Positions 7,783 through 15,624 of a stretch of 36,386 bases of DNA are shown one piece after another. Position 1 is the stretch's first letter. Each line of letters opens with the position of its first letter. The DNA is from CAYUYV01 sp050331455. GTDB lineage: Bacteria > Pseudomonadota > Alphaproteobacteria > JAJFIK01. The notes below the pieces were generated by a model that was given only the letters and a program-made list of their open reading frames with translations, searched no databases and had not been told where the DNA came from. The stretch lies in contig JBHJGV010000088.1 of NCBI GenBank assembly GCA_050331455.1, positions 1-36,386 on the forward strand, in the 5' to 3' direction. A program made the position numbers and the translations under genes.

Positions 7783-8355
7783 ATGCGCGACCTGATTGTC
7801 TGGCTGAACGAGACCGCCTGGAGCGTTTATCTGCGCGAATCCTTCATCGTGTGGCCCGTGCTCGAAGCGACCCATGTGCTGACGATCATGCTGTTCGTGG
7901 GCACGATCATCATGGTGGATCTACGCCTGCTAGGCCTCGCCTACACCCGGGTGCCGGTCTCCGAAATGACCGACCGGATCCTGCCCTGGACCATCGCCGG
8001 CTTCATCGTGATGGTGGTGACCGGGCTGGTGCTCTTCTACGCCAAGCCGCTGGTCTACTATCACAACATCTTTTTCCGGGTGAAGCTCCTGGTGCTGATC
8101 GCCGCGCTGGCCAATATCTGGGTGTTTCACCGGCGGGTCCAGAAGGACCGCGCGGTGTGGGACGGGGGGGGCCGGCTGCCCGTGACGGCGCGTCTGTCCG
8201 CGGCGGTCTCGTTGAGCGCCTGGATCGCCATCGTCGTCGCCGGGCGCATGATCGCCTATGACTGGTATGAATGCCGCAAGCTCGACCCGGCCTCGCTCCT
8301 GGCCACGCTCCAGGATTGTCCGGCGCCGATCGTGACGGCGGCGGACACGCCGTGA
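7783..8355 (+). CDS. DUF6644-like integral membrane protein (first copy)
   Basis: A 190-residue protein with four or five hydrophobic segments. The N-terminal pattern W-P-V-L-E-A-T-H-V followed by M-V-D-L-R-L-L-G is the hallmark of small membrane proteins annotated as DUF6644. The conserved His in the first helix and the A-G-R-M-I-A-Y motif near the end could be metal or heme ligands, which is speculation. It follows the anchor gene after four bases and precedes a second, related gene. No function is known for the family; position suggests work with the heme lipoprotein and HupE-like protein in the inner membrane. Confidence 0.7.
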   Translation: MRDLIVWLNETAWSVYLRESFIVWPVLEATHVLTIMLFVGTIIMVDLRLLGLAYTRVPVSEMTDRILPWTIAGFIVMVVTGLVLFYAKPLVYYHNIFFRVKLLVLIAALANIWVFHRRVQKDRAVWDGGGRLPVTARLSAAVSLSAWIAIVVAGRMIAYDWYECRKLDPASLLATLQDCPAPIVTAADTP

Positions 8356-8379
8356 GGCCGGGTCTCTAAGGGGATTGCC

Positions 8380-9039
8380 ATGGAAGACTATCCGTTCCTC
8401 GATCAGCTGCTCTATCCACTCTTTGCAGCGCTCGACGCCTCCGCCGCCGCCGACTATGTCAAGGCGTCCCAGACCATCGTGCCCTGGGCCGGTGTCCTGC
8501 ATCTGATCGGCATTTCCTTTCTGGGCGGAGCGGTTTTCATGGTGGACATGCGGGTTCTGGGGGCCGGCATCACCTCGCGCACGCCGGCGGATTTGAACCG
8601 GACCGTCCGTCCCCTGCTCGTTTTCGCGCTGCTGCTGACCATGGCTTCGGGCAGCGTGTTGGCCCTCGGCGAGTTGATGAAGCTCTACTACAACCCACCA
8701 TACTGGCTGAAAATGGCAGCCCTGATTGCCGGCCTTGTCTTCACCTTCGGCGTACGCGACCGGCTGATCGATCCGGAGGCGCGCGGCGGCTGGCTCACGG
8801 GTCTGTTCGCGCTTTTCGCCCTTGGGTTCTGGGGCGTTGCCTTCTGGGCCCTGTCCAACGATCTCGCCCGCATGGCCCTCGCCCTCCTCGCCGGTGTCCT
8901 TCTCGTGACGCTGATCTGGGGCTGGCGCACGTCACCGGAGGCCGGCAAGCCCGCATTGCTCGTCAAGGGTGCGGCCATCGTCTCGATTGTCATGTGGCTA
9001 ACGGTCGCGGCGTCCGGACGGTGGATCGCGTTTTACTAG
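8380..9039 (+). CDS. DUF6644-like integral membrane protein (second copy)
   Basis: A 219-residue protein with about six membrane segments and the same layout as the preceding gene: V-L-H-L-I-G with a conserved His, M-V-D-M-R-V-L-G, and a terminal A-S-G-R-W-I-A-F-Y that matches A-G-R-M-I-A-Y of the first copy. The two are probably ancient paralogues forming a heteromeric complex. It starts 24 bases after the first copy and ends the run. AAGGGG near 8368 serves as the ribosome site. Function is unknown; a membrane redox or transport role with the upstream heme lipoprotein is inferred from linkage. Confidence 0.65.
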   Translation: MEDYPFLDQLLYPLFAALDASAAADYVKASQTIVPWAGVLHLIGISFLGGAVFMVDMRVLGAGITSRTPADLNRTVRPLLVFALLLTMASGSVLALGELMKLYYNPPYWLKMAALIAGLVFTFGVRDRLIDPEARGGWLTGLFALFALGFWGVAFWALSNDLARMALALLAGVLLVTLIWGWRTSPEAGKPALLVKGAAIVSIVMWLTVAASGRWIAFY

Positions 9040-9141
9040 GCGCTTAGTCTCTTCTCATCACTCCTGCAGGCCCAGGCGGGCCCGGCGGTGTGTGTAACCA
9101 TGGCCGGCACCGGCGGCGCGATGCGTGAGAGGTATGATGCG

Positions 9142-9507
9142 ATGAAAGCGACACCAGACTCCCTTCCCCAGGCACGGGATGCCCTCGGTGACATGGTTCG
9201 TGGCCGCGAATGGGGCGAGATGATCGGCGGCGTCTTGACCTTTCCGGAAGGGACGGATTTTTGCCCGCTTCTCCAGGGACTTGAGGGCGATCACTGCCAG
9301 TGCCCCCATTGGGGCTATGTGCTCAAGGGGCGGATCAAGGTCGACTATCAGGACGGAACCACCGAGACCGTCACGGCTGGCGAACTCTATTACTGGCCGC
9401 CGGGCCACACGGTGCTGTTTGAAGAAGACACCCAATATGTCGAGTTCAGCCCCAAGGACGAGATGAACGCCGTTCTCGACCATGTGGTCGCGAAAATGGG
9501 CTCCTAA
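9142..9507 (+). CDS. Cupin-domain protein
   Basis: About 121 residues forming a single small beta barrel. The cupin features are visible: H-W-G-Y-V-L-K-G-R-I-K-V in the first motif and A-G-E-L-Y-Y-W-P-P-G-H-T in the second, giving candidate metal-binding His residues. Such small cupins bind a metal or small acid and may be isomerases, dioxygenases or sensors; the substrate is unknown. In-frame starts exist at 9088 (GTG), 9100, 9121 and 9142; 9142 is chosen for a GAGAGG site nine bases upstream, but 9121 is nearly as likely. It converges on the DUF6152 gene and they share a two-way terminator. Confidence 0.75.
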   Translation: MKATPDSLPQARDALGDMVRGREWGEMIGGVLTFPEGTDFCPLLQGLEGDHCQCPHWGYVLKGRIKVDYQDGTTETVTAGELYYWPPGHTVLFEEDTQYVEFSPKDEMNAVLDHVVAKMGS

Positions 9508-9544
9508 CCGACCCCGACGCGAAGCCCCCCCCCAACAAACATGC

Positions 9545-9577
9545 AAAAAAAGGGAGCGCCCAAAGGGGCGCTCCCTT
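9545..9577. terminator. Bidirectional Rho-independent terminator
   Basis: A perfect 10-bp stem (9552-9561 with 9566-9575) and AAAG loop has seven As on its left and TT on its right. It serves the minus-strand DUF6152 gene best, with a T tract on that strand, and also the plus-strand cupin gene; they converge here. Confidence 0.85.
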
Positions 9578-9601
9578 GGCTTCTTTCGGATCTGCCCGCG
9601 C

Positions 9602-10069
9602 CTATGGCCGGCGGCGCTCGCGGGGATCGGCACCATCGCGCGGTGCGCCGGTGCCGCTCGATCCCATGAAGATTTTGCGGCCGTCCTCGAAGGTCACGTC
9701 ACGGCCATTGGCTTTGCAGGCCGGCGTGCACAGCTTGTCCTTGCTCTGATAGCCGCGCACGATGATCAGCGTGCCGATCTGCAGGGTGTTCCGGTTCAAG
9801 CCGTTGCGCAGCAAGGTGTTCGGCGTGCCGCCTTCCACCATCCACGGCGTCGTCGTGCCGTCCTCGTTCTGGGCATCGATATAGATCCAGCTATGCGGAT
9901 TGATCCACTCGACCTTGGTCACTTCCCCGCGCAGCAGAACCGGTGCGTTGGCGTCGAACTCGGCGGAAAAGGCATGGTGGGCCAGGGCTCCGCCGGCCAT
10001 GCCGCCGAGCCCGAGGACCGCGGCGGCGACCATGCCGCCCCACACGGACAGTTTGTTCTGTTTGGACAT
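9602..10069 (-). CDS. DUF6152 family exported protein
   Basis: A 155-residue secreted protein. A signal peptide ends near residue 30 (G-A-L-A before H-H-A-F). The segment A-H-H-A-F-S-A-E-F-D-A-N followed by G-E-V-T-K-V-E-W-I-N-P-H-S-W-I is the signature of DUF6152, a small OB-like periplasmic family of unknown function. The His-His next to the cleavage site and the N-P-H motif could bind a metal. GAGGAG precedes the start by six bases. It lies 135 bases after two related secreted-protein genes on the same strand, a pairing common in proteobacteria, so the three products probably act together outside the cytoplasm. The Arg/Pro-rich last 15 residues look disordered. Confidence 0.8.
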   Translation of the reverse strand: MSKQNKLSVWGGMVAAAVLGLGGMAGGALAHHAFSAEFDANAPVLLRGEVTKVEWINPHSWIYIDAQNEDGTTTPWMVEGGTPNTLLRNGLNRNTLQIGTLIIVRGYQSKDKLCTPACKANGRDVTFEDGRKIFMGSSGTGAPRDGADPRERRRP

Positions 10070-10115
10070 TCAGTGCTCCTCTCACCTGATCGCGAAACCG
10101 AAACGCAGCGCCCCA

Positions 10116-10169
10116 GTCGGGGTCCCCGGTCGGGGCGCCCCAGTCGGGGTCCCACCCGTCGGGGTCCCA
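10116..10169. repeat. Degenerate GTCGGGG/GGTCCC tandem repeat
   Basis: GTCGGGG recurs at 10116, 10129, 10143 and 10158, mostly followed by TCCC, with a period of 13-15 bases. It fills the gap between two same-strand secreted-protein genes and resembles the array at 12270-12329. Confidence 0.7.
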
Positions 10170-10204
10170 TGCGTTCCGGCGGAATGCCCGATCCCCGCCG
10201 GGGA

Positions 10205-11308
10205 TCAGTTTCCGGTCTTTTCGCCCGCGGCCTTCTCGGCCGCCTGTTTTTCCTCAAGACGCGCACCGCCCAGAATGTTGGGCAGGGCGTAGTTGCCCTC
10301 GTGGCAGGCATACTCGTAGATGGGCCCTTCGGTCTTCCGGAGGATCATCTCGCCCCGCCAGGTCTGGCGATAGACCTTCGGATCATCCACGCTGAACTCG
10401 TAGAAGATCTCCTGGTCCGCGATCCGCGTGAAGCGTTCTTCGACCTTGGCCTCCGGTGACAGGAAGACGCGGTGGCGGATGGCCGGACGCAGGCTCACAT
10501 CCGGGTGGAAGTTGGTGGTGTTCACCACCAGCGTGTCCCCCTCCCAGCGCCCGACGGAGTCGCCGAGCCAGCCGCGCAAGGGTTTGGCCCGATGCTGATC
10601 GCCGATCCGAACCAGGCGGGCGTTGTGGTTCATTTCAACGACAATGGCCACAACATCCGGAGTTTGAACGATCTGATAATTATTGTTATACAGAACATTC
10701 AGCATGGGCGGGCCGCCCGTCGAGCCGAAGCCGACGATGCAGCGCTCGCCCGGCGAGCGGACTTCCGGGTCGTCGAAATTGCGGCTCATCTGCCGCCCCC
10801 GCTTCACGGCCATGGCACCGCCGGCCATGGAATAGGGCAGCTTGCCGTTCTCCGGCTCGACAATCCACGACGAGCGCCACTCGCCCTTAATCCGCGCCAC
10901 CTTGGTGCCGGGATCCATCCAGAACGTGTTGTAACCGCCCACATTCTGGCCCGCTTCGGGCGCGGGGGCGTCCGGATTGGTCACGCCCTTGTCGCTTTCC
11001 AGCCGGTCCAGCCATTCGCCGCCGAAATTCCGGGCTTCCTCGTCGGTCAGCACGAGATTTTCCACGCCGTCGGGCCGTTCCAGAACGGTCACGGAGGCGT
11101 TGGTCCAAATGCCCTGAAGGTCCGGCGTGCCATCGGGACGGCGCGGTGGCTTGTAGGTCTCCCAGGGCTTGGCCTCCTCGGCGGTGACCATGGTCTCGGA
11201 GGGCTGGGCGGCCTTGGCGGCGTCTTTGGTTTGCGTCTCGGCGGCGACCAGTGCGGGCGTGGCACACAGAGCGACGGCCGCAATGAGGGATGTCCTGAGC
11301 GTCATCAT
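10205..11308 (-). CDS. Exported protein of unknown function, paralogue of its upstream neighbour
   Basis: A 367-residue protein with a cleavable signal peptide (about residues 1-22, ending A-L-V-A-A). The mature part has features of a widespread uncharacterised secreted family: P-D-L-Q-G-I-W-T-N near the start, S-V-G-R-W-E-G-D-T-L-V-V in the second half, and E-E-R-F-T-R-I further on, suggesting a beta-rich barrel-like fold. The frame is open upstream, but the start at 11308 overlaps the previous stop (ATGA) and has GGAG eight bases before it. The C-terminal 25 residues are Lys/Glu/Ala-rich. No catalytic motif is recognised. The shared G-R-[FW]-E-G-D-T-L block makes it a paralogue of the gene before it. 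Confidence 0.75.
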   Translation of the reverse strand: MMTLRTSLIAAVALCATPALVAAETQTKDAAKAAQPSETMVTAEEAKPWETYKPPRRPDGTPDLQGIWTNASVTVLERPDGVENLVLTDEEARNFGGEWLDRLESDKGVTNPDAPAPEAGQNVGGYNTFWMDPGTKVARIKGEWRSSWIVEPENGKLPYSMAGGAMAVKRGRQMSRNFDDPEVRSPGERCIVGFGSTGGPPMLNVLYNNNYQIVQTPDVVAIVVEMNHNARLVRIGDQHRAKPLRGWLGDSVGRWEGDTLVVNTTNFHPDVSLRPAIRHRVFLSPEAKVEERFTRIADQEIFYEFSVDDPKVYRQTWRGEMILRKTEGPIYEYACHEGNYALPNILGGARLEEKQAAEKAAGEKTGN

Positions 11309-12183
11309 TCCAGGGGCTCCTTGCGCAGATGGCCGTACAGCAGCTCTTCCACGAATTCGACGCAGTTGAACTCCATCAGTTCCGCATCTTCGCCGATCTT
11401 CCGGTAGAGGATCATGCTCACAGTCCACGGCTTGGTGTAGGTCTCCGGATCCTCGAGCGTGGCCTCATAGCGGATGTGGTCGGGGCCCATCTTGGTGTAG
11501 CGCTCGGTCACTTTCAGATTGGCACTGTGGTGGTTACCGGCCCGGTCGAGCCAGGTGCGGTCGTTTTGCCCGGTGACCTCAATGATCAGGGTATCGCCTT
11601 CGAAGCGGCCATAGGACTGGCCCATCCAGGATTCGACCACCGGCTCGCCGGGGTCCTCCAGTGCCACATTGCGGACCGCGCCGGCATATTCGTAGACGAA
11701 CAGCAGGGCGTCTTCATTGTGCATGATGCGAAAGGGATGGGGCATGTAGGTTGCCCGCGGCACACCCGGCAAATAGCACTTCACTTCCGGATCCCGGTCG
11801 ATCCAGTTTGCCCGGTTCTCGTCCCGCTTGGCGAGCGCTTCCGGCTTGTAAGGGATCGTGCCGCCTTGCACATGGCTCTTGCCCGCGGGCACGGCGCCGA
11901 CCGCGCCCAGGGCCACGACACGCTTGTCGGGCACCGGCCCCCAAGGGCCCTTGCGCAACTGCATGGCGTGGCGGGCATGGTGGGCTTCCAGGTCGTAGTG
12001 GGCTGTGTTCATCACTTGCCACACCCCATTGAAGTCTTTCGGGCCGCCGGGCTCGTAATCGAGTTCCGCAGCCGCCGCCGGTAGGGCGTAGGCTGACAAG
12101 CCAAACGCCAGCGCGCAACAGGCGCCCGCGATTCGTGAAAAAGCGCCTTTCCTCCCCTGGCGCGTGGGACAGGTGCCGTCCAT
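11305..12183 (-). CDS. Exported protein of unknown function, first of a paralogous pair
   Basis: A 292-residue protein with a signal peptide (hydrophobic stretch 17-38, ending A-A-A). It belongs to the same uncharacterised secreted family as its downstream neighbour: F-N-G-V-W-Q-V near the mature N-terminus, S-Y-G-R-F-E-G-D-T-L-I-I-E-V-T and V-T-E-R-Y-T-K in the second half. GGAGG lies seven bases before the start. It heads a minus-strand run with the second paralogue (ATGA overlap) and DUF6152. The function is not known; joint export and coupled translation suggest a shared extracytoplasmic complex or pathway. Confidence 0.72.
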   Translation of the reverse strand: MDGTCPTRQGRKGAFSRIAGACCALAFGLSAYALPAAAAELDYEPGGPKDFNGVWQVMNTAHYDLEAHHARHAMQLRKGPWGPVPDKRVVALGAVGAVPAGKSHVQGGTIPYKPEALAKRDENRANWIDRDPEVKCYLPGVPRATYMPHPFRIMHNEDALLFVYEYAGAVRNVALEDPGEPVVESWMGQSYGRFEGDTLIIEVTGQNDRTWLDRAGNHHSANLKVTERYTKMGPDHIRYEATLEDPETYTKPWTVSMILYRKIGEDAELMEFNCVEFVEELLYGHLRKEPLE

Positions 12184-12629
12184 CCGTCGTCCTCCTCTCC
12201 GGGCTTTTCGACCTTTCCGGGCTTTTCAATGTTGCCGGTATGAATGGTGACCCCGATGACCGGGCATCACAGGACCCCGGTATACAGGGTCCCGGCATGC
12301 AGGGTCCCGGCATGCAGGGTCCTGATGGTGCGCCGCCGAAACAACCGCGCCGGCCGGCCTGAACCGGTCCCCGTAGGTCCCACCCAATAGTGCGGGCCCG
12401 AACACGATTGTCAAACGACACAAAGCCCGCTGAACGCCGTCACATGGCGCGCGCGGGCATGGTCATGTTAAAGACGAGTGCCGGGTGGTCATTCGGCTTC
12501 TCAGCCGTCTCGATTGGCCCTAAACTTCGCCGCATACGACAGATCCGTGACATCGCACGCCTGTGTTCAAAAGGGCGGTCACAAAACCAAGGCGGGCCAA
12601 TCCCGCCATGAATGCTGGGGAGGCAGACT
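12184..12629. other. Divergent intergenic region containing a minisatellite
   Basis: 446 bases between the divergent secreted-protein operon and the DUF3089 gene. It contains a four-copy 15-bp tandem repeat (12270-12329) and otherwise no recognisable gene. Promoters for both flanking units must lie here but none stands out. Confidence 0.6.
12270..12329. repeat. Four-copy 15-bp tandem repeat
   Basis: Units at 12270, 12285, 12300 and 12315. The two middle copies are identical (CAGGGTCCCGGCATG) and the outer ones are diverged. It lies in the upstream region of the secreted-protein operon. Core and period match the arrays at 6463-6507 and 10116-10169. Confidence 0.85.
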
Positions 12630-13814
12630 ATGTGGATGAAAACGGTTTTTGCGGCCGCGACATTTGCGGTTGCATCTTGGTCGGCACACGGTGAAGAAAC
12701 AACGGCAACTGCCGCCGCGGCCCAGACCGCCGTCAGCTACGGGGACGATGCGTCCTGGCTGTGCCGTCCGGGCCGGGACGATGCCTGCGCCATCGATCTC
12801 GACGCGTCGGTCGTCTCCGCGGACGGCACGGTCACCACGGAGACCTTCGCGCCAGCCGAGGATCCTTCCGTAGACTGCTTTTATGTCTATCCCACCGTGT
12901 CCCTCGATGAACAGCCCAACAGCGACATGACGGCCGGTCCGGAGGAGCGCGCTGTCGTGGCCGTCCAGTTCGCCCGCTTCGCTTCCGTGTGTCGCCTGTT
13001 CGCGCCCATCTACCGCCAGATGACCATCCCGGCCCTGCGCGCTTCGCTGGGAGGCATGGATGTGGGCATCGACCGGGATCTTGCCTACAACGACGTGCGG
13101 GCGGCCTTCGAGGATTACATGGCCCGGGACAATGGCGGACGGCCCTTCGTGCTGGTGGGCCACAGCCAGGGCACCTCAGTGCTCAAGCGCCTGGTCGCCG
13201 AGGAAATCGACGGCAAGCCGGTCCAGAAGCAGATGCTCTCGGCCCTGCTGATCGGCAACAATGTGGGGGTTCCGGAAGGCAAGGATGTGGGCGGAGAGTT
13301 CAAGTCCGTTCCCGTGTGCCGCACGCCGGACCAGACGGGATGCTTCGTGAGCTATATGACCTTCCGGAAAGACCCGGCGCGCCCGGCCAACAGCTTTTTC
13401 GGCGTCATGCGGCGGCAGGCGGGCCAGACAGCCGCCTGTGTCCATCCGGCCAATCTGGCGGATAATGGCGCCGCGCCCCTCGATGCCTATCTCGGGAAGA
13501 ACCAGGCCGGCACGGCCACCGCGCCCGATGACGCCTGGGTGGAGAACGGCCCCATGATCGGCACCCGCTTCGTGAAAGTGCCCGGCCTGCTGACCGGTCA
13601 ATGCGTGTCCGACGGAAACGGCGCCCGCTGGCTCGAAGTGACGATCAAGGCCGATCCCAATGATCCGCGCACCGATGACATTTCGGGCGACCTTCTGTTC
13701 GACGGTCAGGTGGCGGATGTCTGGGGCCTGCACCTGATCGACATGCACTTGGCCCAGGGCGACCTCATCAGTCTGGTGAAGTCCCAGGCCAGCGCCTACG
13801 CCGCGGCCCGGTAA
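12630..13814 (+). CDS. DUF3089 alpha/beta-hydrolase-like exported protein
   Basis: A 394-residue protein with a signal peptide (about 1-21, ending S-A-H-G). The DUF3089 pattern is visible: D-C-F-Y-V-Y-P-T-V near residue 82, then the lipase-type nucleophile elbow G-H-S-Q-G with Ser179, and a late D-x-H-L segment (near 377-382) that may hold the catalytic acid and His. Several Cys residues suggest disulfides, consistent with periplasmic or secreted location. It is probably an esterase or lipase-like hydrolase of unknown substrate. GGGGAGG lies six bases before the ATG at 12630. A strong terminator follows. Confidence 0.85.
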   Translation: MWMKTVFAAATFAVASWSAHGEETTATAAAAQTAVSYGDDASWLCRPGRDDACAIDLDASVVSADGTVTTETFAPAEDPSVDCFYVYPTVSLDEQPNSDMTAGPEERAVVAVQFARFASVCRLFAPIYRQMTIPALRASLGGMDVGIDRDLAYNDVRAAFEDYMARDNGGRPFVLVGHSQGTSVLKRLVAEEIDGKPVQKQMLSALLIGNNVGVPEGKDVGGEFKSVPVCRTPDQTGCFVSYMTFRKDPARPANSFFGVMRRQAGQTAACVHPANLADNGAAPLDAYLGKNQAGTATAPDDAWVENGPMIGTRFVKVPGLLTGQCVSDGNGARWLEVTIKADPNDPRTDDISGDLLFDGQVADVWGLHLIDMHLAQGDLISLVKSQASAYAAAR

Positions 13815-13850
13815 AGACCCGGCCCCGTAAACCAGCCCGTAAAAATGACA

Positions 13851-13884
13851 AGCCCCGCGCCGGCGGTCACCGGCGCGGGGCTTT
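13851..13884. terminator. Rho-independent terminator, likely bidirectional
   Basis: A perfect 13-bp stem (13851-13863 with 13870-13882) with a six-base loop is followed by TTTG and preceded by an A-rich run. It sits between the convergent DUF3089 and thiolase-like genes and suits both. Confidence 0.85.
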
Positions 13885-13911
13885 GTTCGTTTGCGGCCGG
13901 CCGGCAGCCGG

Positions 13912-15090
13912 TCAGAGCGTTTCGGCCGTGCCCAGAATGGAGGTGACCTGGCTGGACAGCATCCCGCCATTGCCATGGGCCACGGCCAGTTTCGCGCCGG
14001 CCACCTGGCGGGCGCCGGCCTCGCCGCGCAATTGCCGGATCGCCTCGATCAGTGTGAACATCCCATACATGCCCGGATGAACGCAGGACAGACCGCCGCC
14101 ATTGGTGTTCACGGCGAGGCGCCCGCCCGGGGCGATGGCACCGCCTTCCACGAAGCGTCCACCCTCGCCTTTCGGGCAAAAACCCAAATCCTCAAGAAAT
14201 AGGATCGTGTTGATGGTGAAGGCGTCGTAAAGCATCACCACGTCTATTTCCGTTGGCGTCACGCCGGCCATGGCAAAGGCCCGGGGTCCGGATTTGGCTG
14301 CCGCGGAGGTCGCGAGGTCCGGCATTTCCGAGACCTGCATGTGATCCTGGGCGGCGGCGACCCCCAACACATAGACAGGCGGTTTCGGGAAATCCTTGGC
14401 TCGGTCGGCCCGGACCAGGATCGCCGCACCGCCGCCGTCGGTCACCAGACAGCAGTCCAGCAGGTGGAGCGGATCGCAGATCATCCGCGACGACAGCACA
14501 TCGTCCGCGGATAACGGCCCGGACATGAAGGCCTCCGGGTTCATGTTCGCCCAGGCCCGGGCCGCCACGGCCACCTCGGCCAGCTGTTCCGAGGTCGTTC
14601 CGTAGACATGCATATGACGGTGCGCCGACAGGGCATAGCCCGAAATCGGCGGCCGGGGCTTGTAGGGCGACACCCACCAGGGCGTTTCGGGACGCTGGGC
14701 ACCGCGCCCGCCGACCCGCGTGCGCTGGTTCGAACCATAGCAGACCAGCGCGACCGAACACAGGCCCGCATCAAGGGCGAGCGCAGCCCATTGCAGATGA
14801 TTCATGAAGGACGATCCGCCCACATTGGTGCCGTCCACCACATCCGGGCTGAGGCCCAGATACTCGCCGATCACCAGAGCCGGCACCGCCGTCATCATGG
14901 AGGCACCGAACAGTCCGTCCACGTCTTGCAGGCTGAGCCCCGCATCCTGAAGCGCGCCGTGGACCGCCTGCCCCAGGATCTCCAGATCCGTGCGCCCCTT
15001 GGCTTCGCCCAAGCGGCCGTCGGGCGCATACCCGCCCAGGCCCACACCCACGATCGCGGCCTTGCCGCGCACACTCTGCGCACCCGTCAT
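13912..15090 (-). CDS. Thiolase-like (SCP2/Ltp2-type) protein
   Basis: A 392-residue thiolase-fold protein of the lipid-transfer/SCP-x branch. Seen: N-terminal A-A-I-V-G-V-G, the D-G-T-N-V-G-G-S-S-F segment (87-95) where true thiolases have the nucleophilic Cys but here have Ser, and C-terminal G-G-G-L-S-C-V-H-P-G-M-Y-G and H-G-N-G-G-M blocks. Lack of the nucleophile argues against ordinary thiolysis. The next gene downstream of the promoter side encodes a DUF35 Zn-ribbon/OB protein; this pairing is established for Ltp2-type retro-aldolases that cleave steroid side-chain CoA esters. An aldolase role on a branched or cyclic acyl-CoA is therefore inferred. It follows the DUF35 gene by 47 bases. 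Confidence 0.85.
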   Translation of the reverse strand: MTGAQSVRGKAAIVGVGLGGYAPDGRLGEAKGRTDLEILGQAVHGALQDAGLSLQDVDGLFGASMMTAVPALVIGEYLGLSPDVVDGTNVGGSSFMNHLQWAALALDAGLCSVALVCYGSNQRTRVGGRGAQRPETPWWVSPYKPRPPISGYALSAHRHMHVYGTTSEQLAEVAVAARAWANMNPEAFMSGPLSADDVLSSRMICDPLHLLDCCLVTDGGGAAILVRADRAKDFPKPPVYVLGVAAAQDHMQVSEMPDLATSAAAKSGPRAFAMAGVTPTEIDVVMLYDAFTINTILFLEDLGFCPKGEGGRFVEGGAIAPGGRLAVNTNGGGLSCVHPGMYGMFTLIEAIRQLRGEAGARQVAGAKLAVAHGNGGMLSSQVTSILGTAETL

Positions 15091-15137
15091 GGCGGCTGCC
15101 CTCCCGTCTCGTTCAATGCGTGGTTTCGGATGGTGTG

Positions 15138-15536
15138 TCAGACCGGATCGAATACAATGAAGGGCCGCTCCCCCTCGCCGGCCGCCGGCACGATGCGCGC
15201 GCGCACGGCCATGCCGATGCGCACTGCATCCGGCTCGATGCCTTCCACCCGGGAGAACATGCGCGGCCCTTCGGCAAGTTCGATAACGGCGAAGTTATGC
15301 GGCCCGCCGGCTTCCGGCTTGTTGCGGACCGTCGTGAAGGAATAGACCGTCGCCGCGCCGCTCGCGGGCACAAGGTCAGGCTCGGGATGGCCGCAGGCCA
15401 TGCACAGGACGCGCGGGAAAAACTGATAATGGCCACAGGACGGGCAACGCTGAATACGGAACTCTCCGGCCTCCAGAAAACTCAGATAGTGGGCATCGGG
15501 CCCTGGTCCGGCAAAGGCCCCGGCGGCGTCGGTCAT
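15138..15536 (-). CDS. DUF35 Zn-ribbon/OB-fold acyl-CoA-associated protein
   Basis: A 132-residue protein with an N-terminal helix, a four-Cys rubredoxin-like zinc ribbon (Cys31, Cys34, Cys45, Cys48) and a C-terminal OB fold (about 55-130, with V-Y-S-F-T-T-V and F-A-V-I-E-L). This is the DUF35/ChsH2-C architecture. Known partners are thiolase-like aldolases, where the OB domain completes the acyl-CoA site and stabilises the partner. It is transcribed just before the thiolase-like gene, matching that pairing. The frame is open upstream, but 15536 is chosen as the family N-terminus begins there; the divergent hydrolase starts only 88 bases away. Confidence 0.88.
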   Translation of the reverse strand: MTDAAGAFAGPGPDAHYLSFLEAGEFRIQRCPSCGHYQFFPRVLCMACGHPEPDLVPASGAATVYSFTTVRNKPEAGGPHNFAVIELAEGPRMFSRVEGIEPDAVRIGMAVRARIVPAAGEGERPFIVFDPV

Positions 15537-15624
15537 CGTGGTGTCCCCGGCATGTCTTCCCCCTGCGATGGTTCGTTGCCACCATGCTAGCGTGTTGAAA
15601 CAGGAGCGCAAAGGGAGCCGTGCC

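Noticed and set aside
10116..12329. CRISPR array
   Set aside because: The repeats are directly adjacent with no unique spacers and have a 13-15 base period, so they are minisatellites.
12135..12362. Small plus-strand protein with collagen-like G-M-Q-G-P repeats
   Set aside because: The repeats are the translation of the 15-bp minisatellite; the frame starts inside the opposite gene and has no ribosome site.
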